In this document: positions 44,253-54,914 of the stretch, one piece after another | How positions within the stretch are numbered: the first letter of the stretch is position 1 | Layout: each line of letters starts with the position of its first letter | DNA from: Magicicada septendecula | Lineage: Eukaryota > Arthropoda > Insecta > Hemiptera > Cicadidae | Length of the DNA stretch: 64,000 bases | Direction of reading: 5' to 3' | Assembly (NCBI GenBank): GCA_034769895.1 | Contig: CM068371.1 | Location: 404,843,969 to 404,907,968, forward strand | Program-made: the position numbers and the translations under genes | Notes under the pieces: generated by a model | Databases searched by the model: none | Seen by the model: the letters and a program-made list of their open reading frames with translations, nothing else | Told to the model about the DNA's origin: nothing

Positions 44253-45528
44253 CACTAAGTTTCCTCCTATTATCATCCCTGATAATAGGAATTACACTCA
44301 GCTTTTAGCTAATCTCCGTTCTGCCCTTCCTTCGACGTCCGTGGAAGCGAAATGCTCCGGCAAATCGCTGAAGCTGGGCGTTAAATCCATTGTAGACTTC
44401 CGCGCTGTTCAGCACTTTCTGTCAGCGCGGAACATCTCGTTCCATACCTTCGCTCTCCCTGAGGAGCGTGAGGTAAAAATTGTGATTCAGGGCATTCCCT
44501 GTCATACCCCCTCCGATGCTATCGTGCAGGAATTGACCTCACTTGGATATACGCCAACTGCTGTGTCGGTTTTGCACGCTGGCAAAGGGGACTCTAAGCA
44601 TCCCGTGAACTCTTTTCTTGTAAAGTTGCTCAAAACCGGAAATTTTGAGGAGGTCTATGGCCTCCAAACACTCCTTCACCTACGGGTGAATATTAGATCA
44701 TTTGACCCGCGCCCAGGCCCTGCTCAGTGTTTCAACTGCCAGGGCTTCGGGCACTCATCCCTGTTCTGCCATGCGCCCCCACGTTGCGTGCGGTGCGGCG
44801 ACCCTCACCGTGGCTGTGATAAGCCTCGTGTGCCGGGTTTTGTCCCGTACTGCTGCAACTGCAAGGGCGCCCATCCGGCTAGTTACCGGGGTTGTATCAA
44901 GTACATCGAGGCAGAAAGACAGCAGCGATCTGCGCGCCCTGGCGCGCAGCGTCGTGTAGCTGGCCCGGCCCCTAATCGGCGAGAGGTCTTCCCCCCTCTC
45001 ACCGGTACATCTGTCAAGGCCCCGGCAGCGACTCCTGTCGCTCCCGCGGTCTCAGTCCCGCCTGCAGGCGCCGCTCCGGCGGCGCCTGTGACGGCTCCAC
45101 TCCCGGCGCCTGCCGGAGCGCCCGGCCCTTCCTATGCAGCTGTCGCTGCTACGACATCATCAAAACCTGTTTCCGCCCGAAAGGGTACCAAAAAGCGCTC
45201 GCGTCGGCGGACTCCCGGCCGACGCCATCAGCAGGCTCGTCCTGCCCAACCTCAGCGGGATCTTCCCGCCCCTGTCATCTCCCAACCTCCGCGTGAGCAG
45301 ACCATAGTTCAGTCCGCCAACCCAGCGCCATCTACAGTCCTGGCTGAAGTTCCTCAGGAACGTCCGCGCGGGTCCCGGGAATTTTCTCGGGCTCCAGCGG
45401 ACCCCCTGACGGCTTGGGCCACTCAACTTGTTGACAGCATCAGGTCTGCTCCTGACACCACGACAGTACTGATGTTAGTTTTCCAATCCCTCTCTGCTCT
45501 CTTCCCTCTCCTCCCCCTCAATGGCTAG
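44241..45528 (+). pseudogene. Jockey B ORF1, 3' part
   Basis: It resumes B at the right-hand duplication, in the same codon phase as the 5' part. It contains the PRE_C2HC-like domain (FPPIIIPDNRNY, SFHTFALPEEREVKIVIQG, AVSVLHAGK), three zinc knuckles (CFNCQGFGHSSLFC, CVRCGDPHRGC, CCNCKGAHPASYRGC), a Pro/Ala-rich tail and a SLSALFPLLPLNG end. An ATG at 44149 lies within the tail region of A and gives a hybrid frame; this is probably accidental, though it could in principle be translated. The stop overlaps ORF2. Confidence 0.85.
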
Positions 45529-48214
45529 ATCCCTGCGGATCGTCGCTTGGAACGCTGATGGCGTTTCCTCTCGTCGATCTGAGCTGGCGGCTTTCGTCGT
45601 GGAGTACGACGTTGATGTCGTGCTTCTCTCCGAAACCCATCTAGCCCCCTACCATCGATTCTCACTTCCTTCTTACACTTGTTATCGTCAGGATCGTCCC
45701 CGACAGCCGCGCCAACCCCCGAAAGGGGGTACGGCGATTCTGGTCCACAGGCGGATATCCCATAGGCCACTACCCCCTCTCACTACTCGACTCATCGAAG
45801 GTTGCGCGGTGGCAGTGGACGCAGGCAGCTCGGAGTTGCGCATTGTTTCCGCGTATCTCCGGCCTGGCCTGAGCCCGCCGCCCCCGCCTGAGGAGTGGAA
45901 CGCTCTCCTCGACCACCCAATCTCGACAATTGCAGCCGGCGACTTCAACGCCAAACATCCTTCCTGGAACAGTAGGACTACCAACGCCTACGGCAGATCA
46001 CTCCGCCGGTTCGTCCTTGACGACCCGGATACGCACGTCATCGGCCCTGATGATCCTACCCACTTCCACTATGCCGGTCACCGACCGGACGTTCTTGATG
46101 TAGTTGTAGTCAGGAACGTGGCCCATAACATCCAGGTCTCGTCAGTGTCAGACCTTTCGTCTGATCACAATCCCCTACTAATAACTGTTCGAGATGTGTC
46201 GGCTTCACCCCGACTTCCTGCTGGTCCTGCTAGGAGGGTCAACTGGCGCTCCTATCACGACGAGCTATCTCGAAGGTTACCATCTGTCCCAGTGGACCCG
46301 ATCGCCACTCGTGACGATCTGGATCTCCGTGCCACTCATCTTCAGGAGTTGGTCCAAGGTGTCATGGATCGACACACATACAACGTAGAGGTGAATCGTA
46401 AATCGGCCCTTCAACCGGAAGTTATCCACGCCATCTGGCTTCGGCGCAAGCTCCGCCGCAGATGGCAACGAACCCGAGATCCCGCCGTCAAACGACGGTT
46501 TCAGGCCCAGTCTCTTTACGTCCAGCAACTTTTGCGGGACGTAAACTCTGATCAGTGGGACTCATACCTTGAGTCCCTTGAAGTCGACCCAGCCTCCGTC
46601 TGGAGAGCAACGAGTCGCCTTACTCGCGAGAAGCGTACTCGCAACCCGCTGAATACCCCGAACGGCATTGTTTCTTCGTCGGAAGGCAAGGCAGAGGTCT
46701 TCGCCGACTGCATGGAGACTCAATTCACCGTTCATGGAGGCGTCTCGGACCCTGCCTTCTCGGTTGTGGTTCGAGACTTCCTATCAGGTTATTTTTCCCG
46801 CCCTCCACCTGACCCTCCCGCTCTCTTCGACAGGGACGAACTAGTTTCGTCTATCTGTCGACTCAACCGACGTCGCGCCCCTGGTCCTGATCGGATCGGG
46901 GCCGCAGCTTTGCAACATCTCCCGGCCTCGGGCGTTGAATTGGTCCTGGATCTGTTCAACTCCAGTCTCCGGCTGCAATACTTCCCCCGCCTGTGGAAAA
47001 ATGCCAACATCTGTATGATTCCCAAGCCCGGCAAGCCTCGCATGCTTGCAGGCAGCTATCGTCCCATATCATTGTTGCCAGTACTCTCAAAGGTGTTTGA
47101 GCGTCTCCTACTCGCCCGCATCTGGCCGCTGCTGGATAACTTTATTCGGAGCGAACAGTTCGGGTTCCGTAGAGAGCACTCGACAACTTTACAACTCGTC
47201 CGAGTTGTCACAGCATTCTCCGACGCCGCCAACAAGAAAGAGTCTACGGGCGCTGTCTTGTTGGACGTGAGTAAGGCCTTCGACAAAGTCTGGCACGAAG
47301 GTCTTCTCTACAAACTCGCTCACTCCCCCATCCCACCGTCCATTGTGCATTTCTTGCGGTCATACCTCTGTGATCGTACCTTCAGGGTTAGCGTCGAAGG
47401 GTCCTGTTCGTCAGTCCGACCCGTCGCCGCTGGCGTTCCGCAGGGATCTGTCCTCGGCCCCGTTCTGTACCTAGTGTACACGAACGACTTGCCTGTCATT
47501 CCTGGAGTCACGTTATCTCTATTCGCTGACGACGCAATGTATTACTGCAGCTCCCTGTCCCCGCGAATTGCGTGTTCAAAGCTGCAGCGTCAGTTGAATC
47601 TGCTTCCGGCCTGGCTACGGAAGTGGCGGGTGCTGATCAACGCGGAGAAATCCGAGGCGATCTGTTTCACCAGCAAGTCCACTTCCCGATGCCAGGCCCT
47701 CTCCCTCGAAGGGAGGCCTATCGCCTGGCAAAAGTCGGTGAAGTATTTGGGCGTTCGGCTAGACCAGCGCCTTAGCTTCAACGGCCACGTGACTGCTACC
47801 CTCAACAAAGCTCGAGGCGTCCGAGCCAAAATATTTCCCATGCTCTCGTGCCGCAACCGCCTGGCTTTACGCACTAAAGTTACGATCTATCTTTTGTTTA
47901 TCCGGTCAGTATTGACCTATGCTGCTCCCGCATGGTGGTCGCTTGTGTCGACCACTAACAAGTGTAGGCTGGAAGCTTTCCAGGCCCGTACCCTCCGATC
48001 CTTGTCGGGGTCTCCATGGTTTGTGAGAAATAATGTCATTCGTGGAGGCCTTCGAGTTCCTACCCTTGCCGATTTTGTCCGGTCGCTTGCCGAAACTCTC
48101 TTTGCTTCTGCAGCGACCTCGTCCTTTCCATACCTCCGTTCCATCAGCACGTCTGAACCACCTCCCGCTATACGTGTCAAGCGCCCTCGGGCGATCTTAG
48201 ATGACCCCCCGTAA
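45521..48214 (+). CDS. Jockey B ORF2 endonuclease-reverse transcriptase
   Basis: 897 residues, no stop or frameshift. The endonuclease has WNADG (Asn11), LLSETHL (Glu38), AGDFNAKHPSWNS, and SSDHN. The reverse transcriptase has SYRPISLLPVLSKVFERLL, FGFRREHSTTLQLVRV, VLLDVSKAFDKVW (Asp582), AAGVPQGSVLGPVLYL, FADDAMYYC (Asp670, Asp671) and QKSVKYLGVRLD. It is the same length as A within one residue and clearly the same family. No RNase H. Because ORF1 of this copy is split, B could move only if ORF1 came from another copy, and then with A inside it. Confidence 0.92.
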   Translation: MARSLRIVAWNADGVSSRRSELAAFVVEYDVDVVLLSETHLAPYHRFSLPSYTCYRQDRPRQPRQPPKGGTAILVHRRISHRPLPPLTTRLIEGCAVAVDAGSSELRIVSAYLRPGLSPPPPPEEWNALLDHPISTIAAGDFNAKHPSWNSRTTNAYGRSLRRFVLDDPDTHVIGPDDPTHFHYAGHRPDVLDVVVVRNVAHNIQVSSVSDLSSDHNPLLITVRDVSASPRLPAGPARRVNWRSYHDELSRRLPSVPVDPIATRDDLDLRATHLQELVQGVMDRHTYNVEVNRKSALQPEVIHAIWLRRKLRRRWQRTRDPAVKRRFQAQSLYVQQLLRDVNSDQWDSYLESLEVDPASVWRATSRLTREKRTRNPLNTPNGIVSSSEGKAEVFADCMETQFTVHGGVSDPAFSVVVRDFLSGYFSRPPPDPPALFDRDELVSSICRLNRRRAPGPDRIGAAALQHLPASGVELVLDLFNSSLRLQYFPRLWKNANICMIPKPGKPRMLAGSYRPISLLPVLSKVFERLLLARIWPLLDNFIRSEQFGFRREHSTTLQLVRVVTAFSDAANKKESTGAVLLDVSKAFDKVWHEGLLYKLAHSPIPPSIVHFLRSYLCDRTFRVSVEGSCSSVRPVAAGVPQGSVLGPVLYLVYTNDLPVIPGVTLSLFADDAMYYCSSLSPRIACSKLQRQLNLLPAWLRKWRVLINAEKSEAICFTSKSTSRCQALSLEGRPIAWQKSVKYLGVRLDQRLSFNGHVTATLNKARGVRAKIFPMLSCRNRLALRTKVTIYLLFIRSVLTYAAPAWWSLVSTTNKCRLEAFQARTLRSLSGSPWFVRNNVIRGGLRVPTLADFVRSLAETLFASAATSSFPYLRSISTSEPPPAIRVKRPRAILDDPP

Positions 48215-48347
48215 TTCTAATAAGCTGTGACTTAGGTTCCCGAGCAACTCTATCTCCTTGTTACCTTCCTATACTGTCAGATACCTTCCCCAAGTATGTT
48301 GGTTTGCAAACTGCTTGGCGCTGTTACCGATGCCACAGACACGGCGG

Positions 48348-48421
48348 TTCCCTGCCTCGCGGGGAACGACCGGCGCTACAAGGCGCCTGCATGCCGGGCC
48401 GAGCGCGTGCGGCATCTGCCG
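48348..48421 (+). promoter_or_regulatory. Three 3'UTR hairpins of Jockey B
   Basis: Hairpin 1 (48348-48366) pairs TTCCCTGC with GCGGGGAA. Hairpin 2 (48372-48387) pairs GGCGC with GCGCC. Hairpin 3 (48410-48421) pairs CGGCA with TGCCG around TC. Order and spacing resemble A, with paired substitutions. Downstream, both elements also keep CAGTTAACTGGTTGGCG and a similar terminal 60 bases ending GTGCAAAGAC-CCC. Confidence 0.6.
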
Positions 48422-48635
48422 TTCGCCCCGCGCCCGGCGGCAGTGTTACCATGACCCGGTACCTATATAATACAAAATTGAAAAATTTCCGCCGCCTTCT
48501 CAGTTAACTGGTTGGCGTGTCCCTCCCGAAAAATTTAGGAAACCTTCTTTTGAAAGTCCAGCACTGTTTTCTTCTGACAGCCATCGGGCACGTCCCGGAA
48601 GCTGTAATAAGCCACGGGTGCAAAGACGCCCCACT

Positions 48636-48656
48636 ATGCAATGCAATGCAATGCAA
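48636..48656 (+). repeat. (ATGCA)n tail of Jockey B
   Basis: About four ATGCA units end element B just before the TGAAAAATAAAA duplication. Confidence 0.85.
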
Positions 48657-48668
48657 TGAAAAATAAAA
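48657..48668. repeat. Right 12-bp target duplication of Jockey B
   Basis: TGAAAAATAAAA, identical to 38596-38607. Confidence 0.75.
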
Positions 48669-49150
48669 CAAGGGAAATGGTGATAGGGCAGCTGACTTCT
48701 GTGCTTTAGAGTGAGAAAATAACCCATAAAACCAAAAGTGTGGTTTACTCTGCCATCTTAGAAAGTATAGTCGCCTACGTCTCTGAAAAGTGACAAAGAA
48801 AATTCTGAAGGCTGCTAACAGTGGTAGTGGACTTCTGGAGAAGGTCTTGTGGGGTGTCGAGGCTGCAGTGCATTAGAAGTGAGTATATTAGAAGGCAACG
48901 TCATTATGTTGACACGGCAATTTTACACACCATAAATACAAAGCGGTTCTTATGGGACGGCCACGCGGAACGGACGCTTGCTGATCGGTGGACCAAAAAC
49001 TGCTATACTGAGTTCCACCTAGGCGACGGAAACGGGGTAGACTCAGCAGATCATGGAAAAATGACAATGTGACTGGTACAACAGAAGCCACTGGTGTGTA
49101 CAACGCGAGAGACTACAGCAGCTGTACAAGATTCGTAATGGATGGATAGA

Positions 49151-50637
49151 TGGAAGGATGTACTTTTTTAAAAATATTTGTCTGTTTTGTATATCTTGAA
49201 TGTGTATTACAATAAGGTATCACTCAGAAGATTCAAGAAAACGTAAACCACACACGCGCGCGCGCGCAGTTAACATTAACATGAAAAAATAAATCATGAA
49301 ACCATTACATAGGCGTATGTCGGTTTAACTACGTCGGCGTGTGACGCGTTATATCAAACAAGATTGCGTTTTTAGTACAAGCGATCCCCTCCGGTAACTC
49401 AATCTGAATAAATTCCGCTATAACGATCACGTGTAGACTGCCAATACGGAGAAACTGACTTTACTCAAAAGTGGATTTGACTAAGCTGTTTAACTCGGCT
49501 TATAAGTGATTGATTCGTTACAGAGACGAATCCATAATGCAATGCAATGTAATGCGGAGTCGCTTAGCAAGCGGCGGAATGGAATTTGCTCTCGATACGG
49601 CCACGTCACTGTCAGCGATGAGTATTAAACTGATTTTACCTTAGGTTGCCAAAGCAGGTACGCCGAAAATATTAAGACCCTCGTAACAAGTCTGACATGG
49701 AAGATAACGGCGTATAAAATTGGCTCTTATGCAGAATATAACGGACATAAGCCGCCGATCAGCTGTCAAAACAATATTAACTTCGATTTGGAGCAAGTTC
49801 GGTAACCCGCAAGTCTTACCCGCTTTGTCAAGAACTTGGAACTGCTGTAGTAGTACGACTTAAAGCCCGTATAACGGAGAGAGTGTGCGATTTCAATCCA
49901 CGAAACCCAACGGGAAATTCATTAGGTGTTTTCTAGTTAACGCCAGGTAGCGAACAGCAACTTGATTAAGAAACTACTGTTTCATAAAGTTTTAAGCCGA
50001 CTGCGTGAAAGCCAAGCATACTTTGATTCTGTGTTTTGACCACTGTTCAGACACTTAATGACTGTAGGTGTATTTCATTTGTGGACGTGGAGTGATTTAC
50101 CACTGCCATCATGAATTAAATAGCTCCAATTCAGCGGCTTGATTTCCACTAGGAATATATAGCCCCGCATTCATGTGTCTGTGAATATAAATATGTGTGT
50201 AAGGGGGTTGATCATTTATAATGTTAAGATACTTTAAGAACACTTTATTTAATTATTTTTCAACAAATTTTTCAAAGCTCCGATGATGTTGGGCAATAAT
50301 GCTCAAACGAAATGCGCATAAATAAAGTATATTATGCTTGAATTTTGGAAAAATTATCTTCGTCGTCGTAAATTTCAAGGATTAGGCCTTGTGGACTGTT
50401 CCGGTTCCTGGGACAGTCGACACTGCGTTTTCTTAAAGGTATAGGCCTAACTTAGGCATCTTTTCGTTTGCCATTATTAAACATGTTTGTGCCATCGCTA
50501 ACGACAGACATAAAATCGCTCGGCTAAGGAGAAAATGCAGAGCTACTCCCGAACAACATCATTCGTAAGTTGATCTCGTTTAATTTTTTTTTATTATCAA
50601 AATACCCTTATACCACATTGGTGTCGAGTTACATCAA
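49151..50637. other. Spacer with a (GC)n tract
   Basis: An alternating CG run near 49253-49267 and AT-rich DNA. The only recognisable item is the tail-like fragment at 49530. Confidence 0.5.
49530..49553 (+). mobile_element. Tail-only fragment resembling Jockey A 3' end
   Basis: ATCCATAATGCAATGCAATG is identical to the last 20 bases of element A, followed by TAATGC. Upstream sequence does not continue the match beyond an AGAC word. It may be an extremely 5'-truncated copy or a chance microsatellite resemblance. Confidence 0.4.
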
Positions 50638-51310
50638 CTACACTCTAAATACAAATTTTTTCCATCTTACTCTATCCATTGACAATGTCTTCGCTTCACT
50701 CCAGCCCAAGCTTCTTTCTCTCAAAATGTTTCCCATCATTCCATCCCAAGTCAGTCGCGGTCTTCCTCTCTTCTTTCTCCCCCCTGATTTTGCCTCCCAA
50801 ACCTTTTTTACCATTCTATCACTATCCATTCTCTGCATGTGTCCCCACCAGCTTAGTTGTCTCTGTTCAATAAAATCCAGAATCGATATCATTTCTAAAT
50901 CCTCTCTTATTTGTGTATTCCTAACTCTATTCTTCCTTGTTACTCCTACTACTCTCCTAAGATATTTCATTTCTGCCGCCTGGATTTTACTTTTTTGGCT
51001 TTTGGATAACACCCACGTCTCACAGCCGTATGTTAAAACCGGTCTACATACTGTTTTATACACACTCATTTTCGTTTTTCTTGATATCTCCTTCTTATTT
51101 ATAAATCTATTGTTTAATGGATAGTATACTTTTATTGCTTTTTCAATTCTTTCATTTAATGCGGCTTCTTGATTCCCATTACTATCTACTATAACCCCTA
51201 GATATTTAAATTGTTTGAGTTATTCTATCTTCACTCCTCCAATCTCTATATTTATTATTTTCTCCCCCATTACCATTACCTTTGTTTGATCTCGTTTAAT
51301 ACAACCGTTA
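50638..51310 (-). mobile_element. RTE-like LINE 3' portion
   Basis: On the minus strand, 51310-51070 gives KFLRSVNGCIKRDQTKVM, then a stop after GVKIE, then LKQFKYLGVIVDSNGN and AALNERIEKAI. 51069-50640 is open for 143 codons: YKTVCRPVLTYGCETWVL, KIQAAEMKYLRRVVGVTRK, RVRNTQIREDLEM, LSWWGHMQRM, KRGRPRLTWDGMM. This is the best-preserved RTE-like fragment in the window, with a single visible stop. The 184-codon plus-strand frame over the same bases is its antisense shadow. Confidence 0.75.
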
Positions 51311-51404
51311 ACAGATCGGAGAAACTTCATTCCTGTTCCTGACTGAATTTATGCTTCTGCATCATTTCTGACTGAATAATTGTTTCATCATTCTGCTTAA
51401 CCAT

Positions 51405-51660
51405 CTATGTATCATACCCATAAAATAACACTGGTACCATCCTATAAAATTTCATGTGCGCCTCTTTTCTATAATTCTTACCCAGAGTCCTCATTATTGT
51501 GTCACACACTTTAGATAATACAGCTAGCTTACTTCCATCGTCCCTATCAAACCCATATGTGACACCAAAACCGAAGTTTTTTAAGTGATTTACTTGTTCC
51601 TGGCAAACCCGTCCAAAAAATAAAACACGATCCCACGAACTGGAATAAAGATACACACAC
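51405..51660 (-). mobile_element. Second LINE fragment, different subfamily
   Basis: The minus-strand frame contains VNHLKNFGFGVTYGFDRDD, LSKVCDTIMRTLGKNYRKEAHMKFYRMV and LFYGYDT, matching V-x-x-F-K-Y-L-G...C-x-x-I-x-R-T-L...K-x-K-F-Y-K-x-M...L-Y-G-x-E-T. It is on the same strand as the neighbouring LINE but not continuous with it. Confidence 0.5.
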
Positions 51661-53270
51661 GATAAGATCCACGGTCATTACAAATATTTCGAATATTTAT
51701 ACGGTTATTTCTTAATCTACTTTTTTTATTTCATTTAGAATGTATGTTTACAAAATGCTGCTATTTATGTTAGTTTTTCCAATGGATTTTCGTTTTCGGA
51801 ATCGTAAATATATTACGACGACCCAAGAGTGTACCGTTTAATTATATTATTCGGGAACAATGAATATGGAGATTTATGAAATAAGTTGAAGATTTGTGGA
51901 ATAAGTTATTACAGCATCAACGAAAAATAAAAGACTTCCCACAAATGGTAGAAAAACCAGATACAAAGTATTGGATAATGAAAGACCACCGAAACAAACT
52001 CTCAAACACAAAGCCGGAAGAAAAAGAAATATGGTCAGAACGGGCAGCTATGGCCAGCTACTCAAAGGCGAAACAGCTAAATGCATAAACCGTGCAGCGA
52101 AGATGATGGGATGATAAAACACAGCGTCTATATAAACACGATGTAACAACCGTGACAATAATACTGTATTTGCAAGATCAATGGGACCGTATGTACGTAG
52201 TACAAATACGTGAAACAATTGCACCACAGGATCAAGTGACAATTGCGTTGATTGACAGTAGAACAAGATAGAATTCTATTAAATTATTTATTTATCCACG
52301 TTGTTTGACGATATTTTTTCGTTAAACGACTTCCTTTTCACGGGCTCTGCCTGGCGCTTACGTCTGAAAACACTGGAAAGTAACCGCACAGACAGAGGAA
52401 ACGCCACTTTCACTTTCACTTTCTGCCTCCGCTCTTGACTAACCTTGTGCACGATTGGGCTTAGTCATCTACTCGCAATCACGTCTGCCTTGTCTTTCAT
52501 AAAGGAGTTCGGAGTTGTTATTACTACGCACACGATCGCACACTGTTCTCGCAAATGAACTCGAGGCGTAACTGTAGGCCTACTCTCAATAACAACGCGA
52601 CCATTTAGCCACGCCAGCGTGTATGGAGAACAATTACGTATTGTGCCGATTACAGCTTTCTTCGCATGGACTCGGTTCGGATCTCTTCTCGGCTGTAATC
52701 ACGTTTCAGACGTTACGACACACAACGACTATAAACACACAGTGTGACCAATTAGCGTGACAGATTAGCGATTTTATAATTTATTTCACAGCTGGTGACC
52801 GAATGTTATAAGGTTGCAGCACGAATGCAAACGACTACGTGAAGAACACATAACAACCATGGCCACCAGCGAGATACATCTTTTGAAAGGCGTAAGGAAA
52901 ACTGAATTTATTACACGATCATCCCTTCAGAGTCTTGTACGAATTTTTCTTTTCTTAAATCCATCAGCACACCGTTTTTTCAAACGTTATTTATTCAATA
53001 TAGCTTTTATTTTGAATATTTTGTTATACAATATAACACCTCCTAGTAATACCCCCATATATCTTCAGCATACTAAAGTTACAACCAAATTACTGCAATC
53101 TAAGGAAGCCAATTCTGTATTCCCCTATAGGCGCAGGCGCGTACGGCGATCGCCGGGGACTTCGTCCTGGGGAAAGGGCCTCACATTCCGATTGTCAAAT
53201 AAACAATATACTTAACAAACTTCCTAACTAACTAGTAGGGCTAATATTAAAGGATTCGCCTACAGTTCCC
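51661..53270. other. Spacer
   Basis: No recognisable gene. 52340-52790 is GC-richer. 53131-53175 is GC-rich and shares GGCGATCGCC with 59290, possibly an old hAT terminus. Confidence 0.45.
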
Positions 53271-53274
53271 AGCT

Positions 53275-53390
53275 TTCCGAACATTTTGAAAATATTTTTT
53301 GTCACTGCGGCATCAAATGCGTCCGCTGAAAGGTGTTTTTCAAAACTTAAATTTATAAAAAGTGTATTGCCAAATGTTATGAAATAAGAC
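53275..53390 (+). pseudogene. hAT transposase dimerisation-domain relic
   Basis: The frame reads VTAASNASAERCFSKLKFIK then SVLPNVMK and a stop. The A-S-A-E-R-x-F-S-x-L-K-x-I-K signature belongs to the C-terminal dimerisation region of hAT transposases. Nothing upstream is preserved. Confidence 0.55.
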
Positions 53391-53410
53391 CGTGTGACAA
53401 AACATTTTAA

Positions 53411-53628
53411 AAGGTTTTTAAATACAGTCCTGAAAGAACCATATTTTTTGTAGGAAAACGGAACAGTTTATAAAGACATTTAATTAAGTCTCCTTTCTTG
53501 CCTCTGAATATGAAAGCTAACACATTTTCAGGTGACTTAGCCTATTTCTTTCTGTTGGTCAGTTTAACGTTTTTTTGGTTTCTTTTTCACATTAAGTATG
53601 AGTTTAATAGCCACTGGTTAATCATAAT
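53411..53628 (+). repeat. ~0.2-kb duplication, left copy
   Basis: It is repeated at 54704-54914 with a small deletion and a few substitutions. Both start AAGGTTTTTAAATACAG and end CCACTGGTTAATCATAAT. The left copy directly follows the hAT relic. Confidence 0.9.
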
Positions 53629-53987
53629 ACTGGTTAATAGTTTATGCATTCAAGTACTGAGTAGGAGAATTAACTTCAATATTGTAAATGCTGACATTTA
53701 ACAGACAAGTTATGGATTTAATTTAAATACATTTTTTCTGCCTATAAAAATGTAAATACTTCAATATACTATTTGTATATTAAACATTTTTCAGCTATTG
53801 ACTTTTTCAATGTTTTGTCTTAGAATCATAGTGTAAATGGCACTACCTGGTTCCTCTAGTCATTTCACTCTTTGGACACAGGGTCATCAATGCATGAAGA
53901 GGAATATAATACATAAAATTTTATAAAAATATTGTAAAATATTAATTATGTCTTAAGGAGTCTTATGTATATTAATTATTAATATAA

Positions 53988-54549
53988 GAGCCCAAAGGGG
54001 GTGTGACGCGTACATATGCTTTCATAGAAGAGAAATGCACCTCCCTCTCCACCTCAACTCCACTCTCACCTACACGTCGGTGGACCCTGTTACGCCGAGC
54101 AATCCACTCCAAGGCTGTGGTAACCAATCCCTTCGGCGAAGTGGATCGGTAACCAAACGAGAGATCGGGGTTCTATCAGGGCAGTCTGGGGGTATCCTGG
54201 GCCCTGGCCTGGCAGGATGGTGCACATCGGCAGCAGGGTGTGCAACTAGTGTGGAGGCGGAGGAGGCTCTAGTAGCCCAACGGCTGCAGACATGGGGTGA
54301 GTCAGTTAGCCTACTGCGACCGAGCAGAGAGAGCTCGTCAGCTCTAAGGGAAGACCACCCCAAAATCAAAGTTCCTGGTCCTCCAGGTTGGGGGTTGGAT
54401 CGGAGATTCACATATCCCATCTGTGAAACTTTTATGTGCAGAAACTTATCAGTTTCTCAGCCAGTCAGTTGTCTGCACTTGTCCGGGACAACTGGCGGTT
54501 AAAGGAGGCCTTGACTCAGTAATGGGTTGTCGCGCCGCCGAAGAAGAAG
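53988..54549 (+). mobile_element. GC-rich SINE-like insertion, about 562 bp
   Basis: A GC-rich block stands out in AT-rich flanks, ends in GCCGAAGAAGAAG (a (GAA)n tail) and is flanked by ATTAATATAA at 53978-53987 and 54550-54559. A 155-codon open frame inside shows no known domain. No convincing tRNA-type A or B box was seen, so it may be a SINE or a 5'-truncated LINE tail. Confidence 0.5.
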
Positions 54550-54703
54550 ATTAATATAATTATGTCTGTAATTTTTAAATATTCTGAAATTGAATTTAAG
54601 GTTATAATATAAATCATTACTGCGGTGGGAGGGAGGAATTATTAAGCTATGAGCACTCAAAATTTTGAAAGGAGGACTCACTTCGAGCAACCGCGGGACA
54701 CCA

Positions 54704-54914
54704 AAGGTTTTTAAATACAGTCCTGAAAGAACCATATTTTTTGTAGGAAAACGGAACAGTTTATAAAGACATTTAATTAAGTCTCCTTTCTTGCCTCTGA
54801 ATATGAAAGCTAACACATTTTCAGGTGACTTATTTCTCTCTGTTGGTCAGTTTAACGTTTTTGGTTTCTTTTTTACACTAAGTATGAGTTTAGTAGCCAC
54901 TGGTTAATCATAAT
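54704..54914 (+). repeat. ~0.2-kb duplication, right copy
   Basis: Second copy of 53411-53628. It lacks a few bases after GGTGACTTA and has scattered substitutions. Confidence 0.9.

Larger units (their letters stand above)
38608..48656 (+). mobile_element. Jockey-clade non-LTR retrotransposon B, interrupted by element A
   Basis: B comprises 38608-39260 and 44253-48656, about 5.06 kb without the insertion and its extra duplication. It has a 342-bp 5'UTR, ORF1, ORF2, an approximately 0.44-kb 3'UTR and an (AATGC)n tail instead of poly(A). It is bounded by 12-bp duplications. The interruption by element A lies in ORF1; ORF2 is uninterrupted. The presence of a long 5'UTR and of duplications at both ends suggests a full-length insertion. 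Confidence 0.85.
38400..49150 (+). mobile_element. Outer RTE-like LINE relic hosting the nested Jockey elements
   Basis: The left part, ending at 38607, encodes YFEITVTKNGRSDETSS. The right part, from 48669, continues in order with REMVIGQLTSVL, SEKITHKTKSVVYSAILES, then VVDFWRRSCGVSRL, CIRSEYIRR, VDTAILHTINTKRFLWDGH. This is the normal order of an RTE-like RT-connection and C-terminal region, so the 10-kb block between is an insertion. The first bases of this relic (38400-38530) are assigned loosely. Stops and a frameshift show it was dead, or died, independently. Confidence 0.65.

Noticed and set aside
50570..51124. 184-codon hydrophobic plus-strand frame
   Set aside because: Antisense shadow of the RTE-like LINE fragment on the minus strand.
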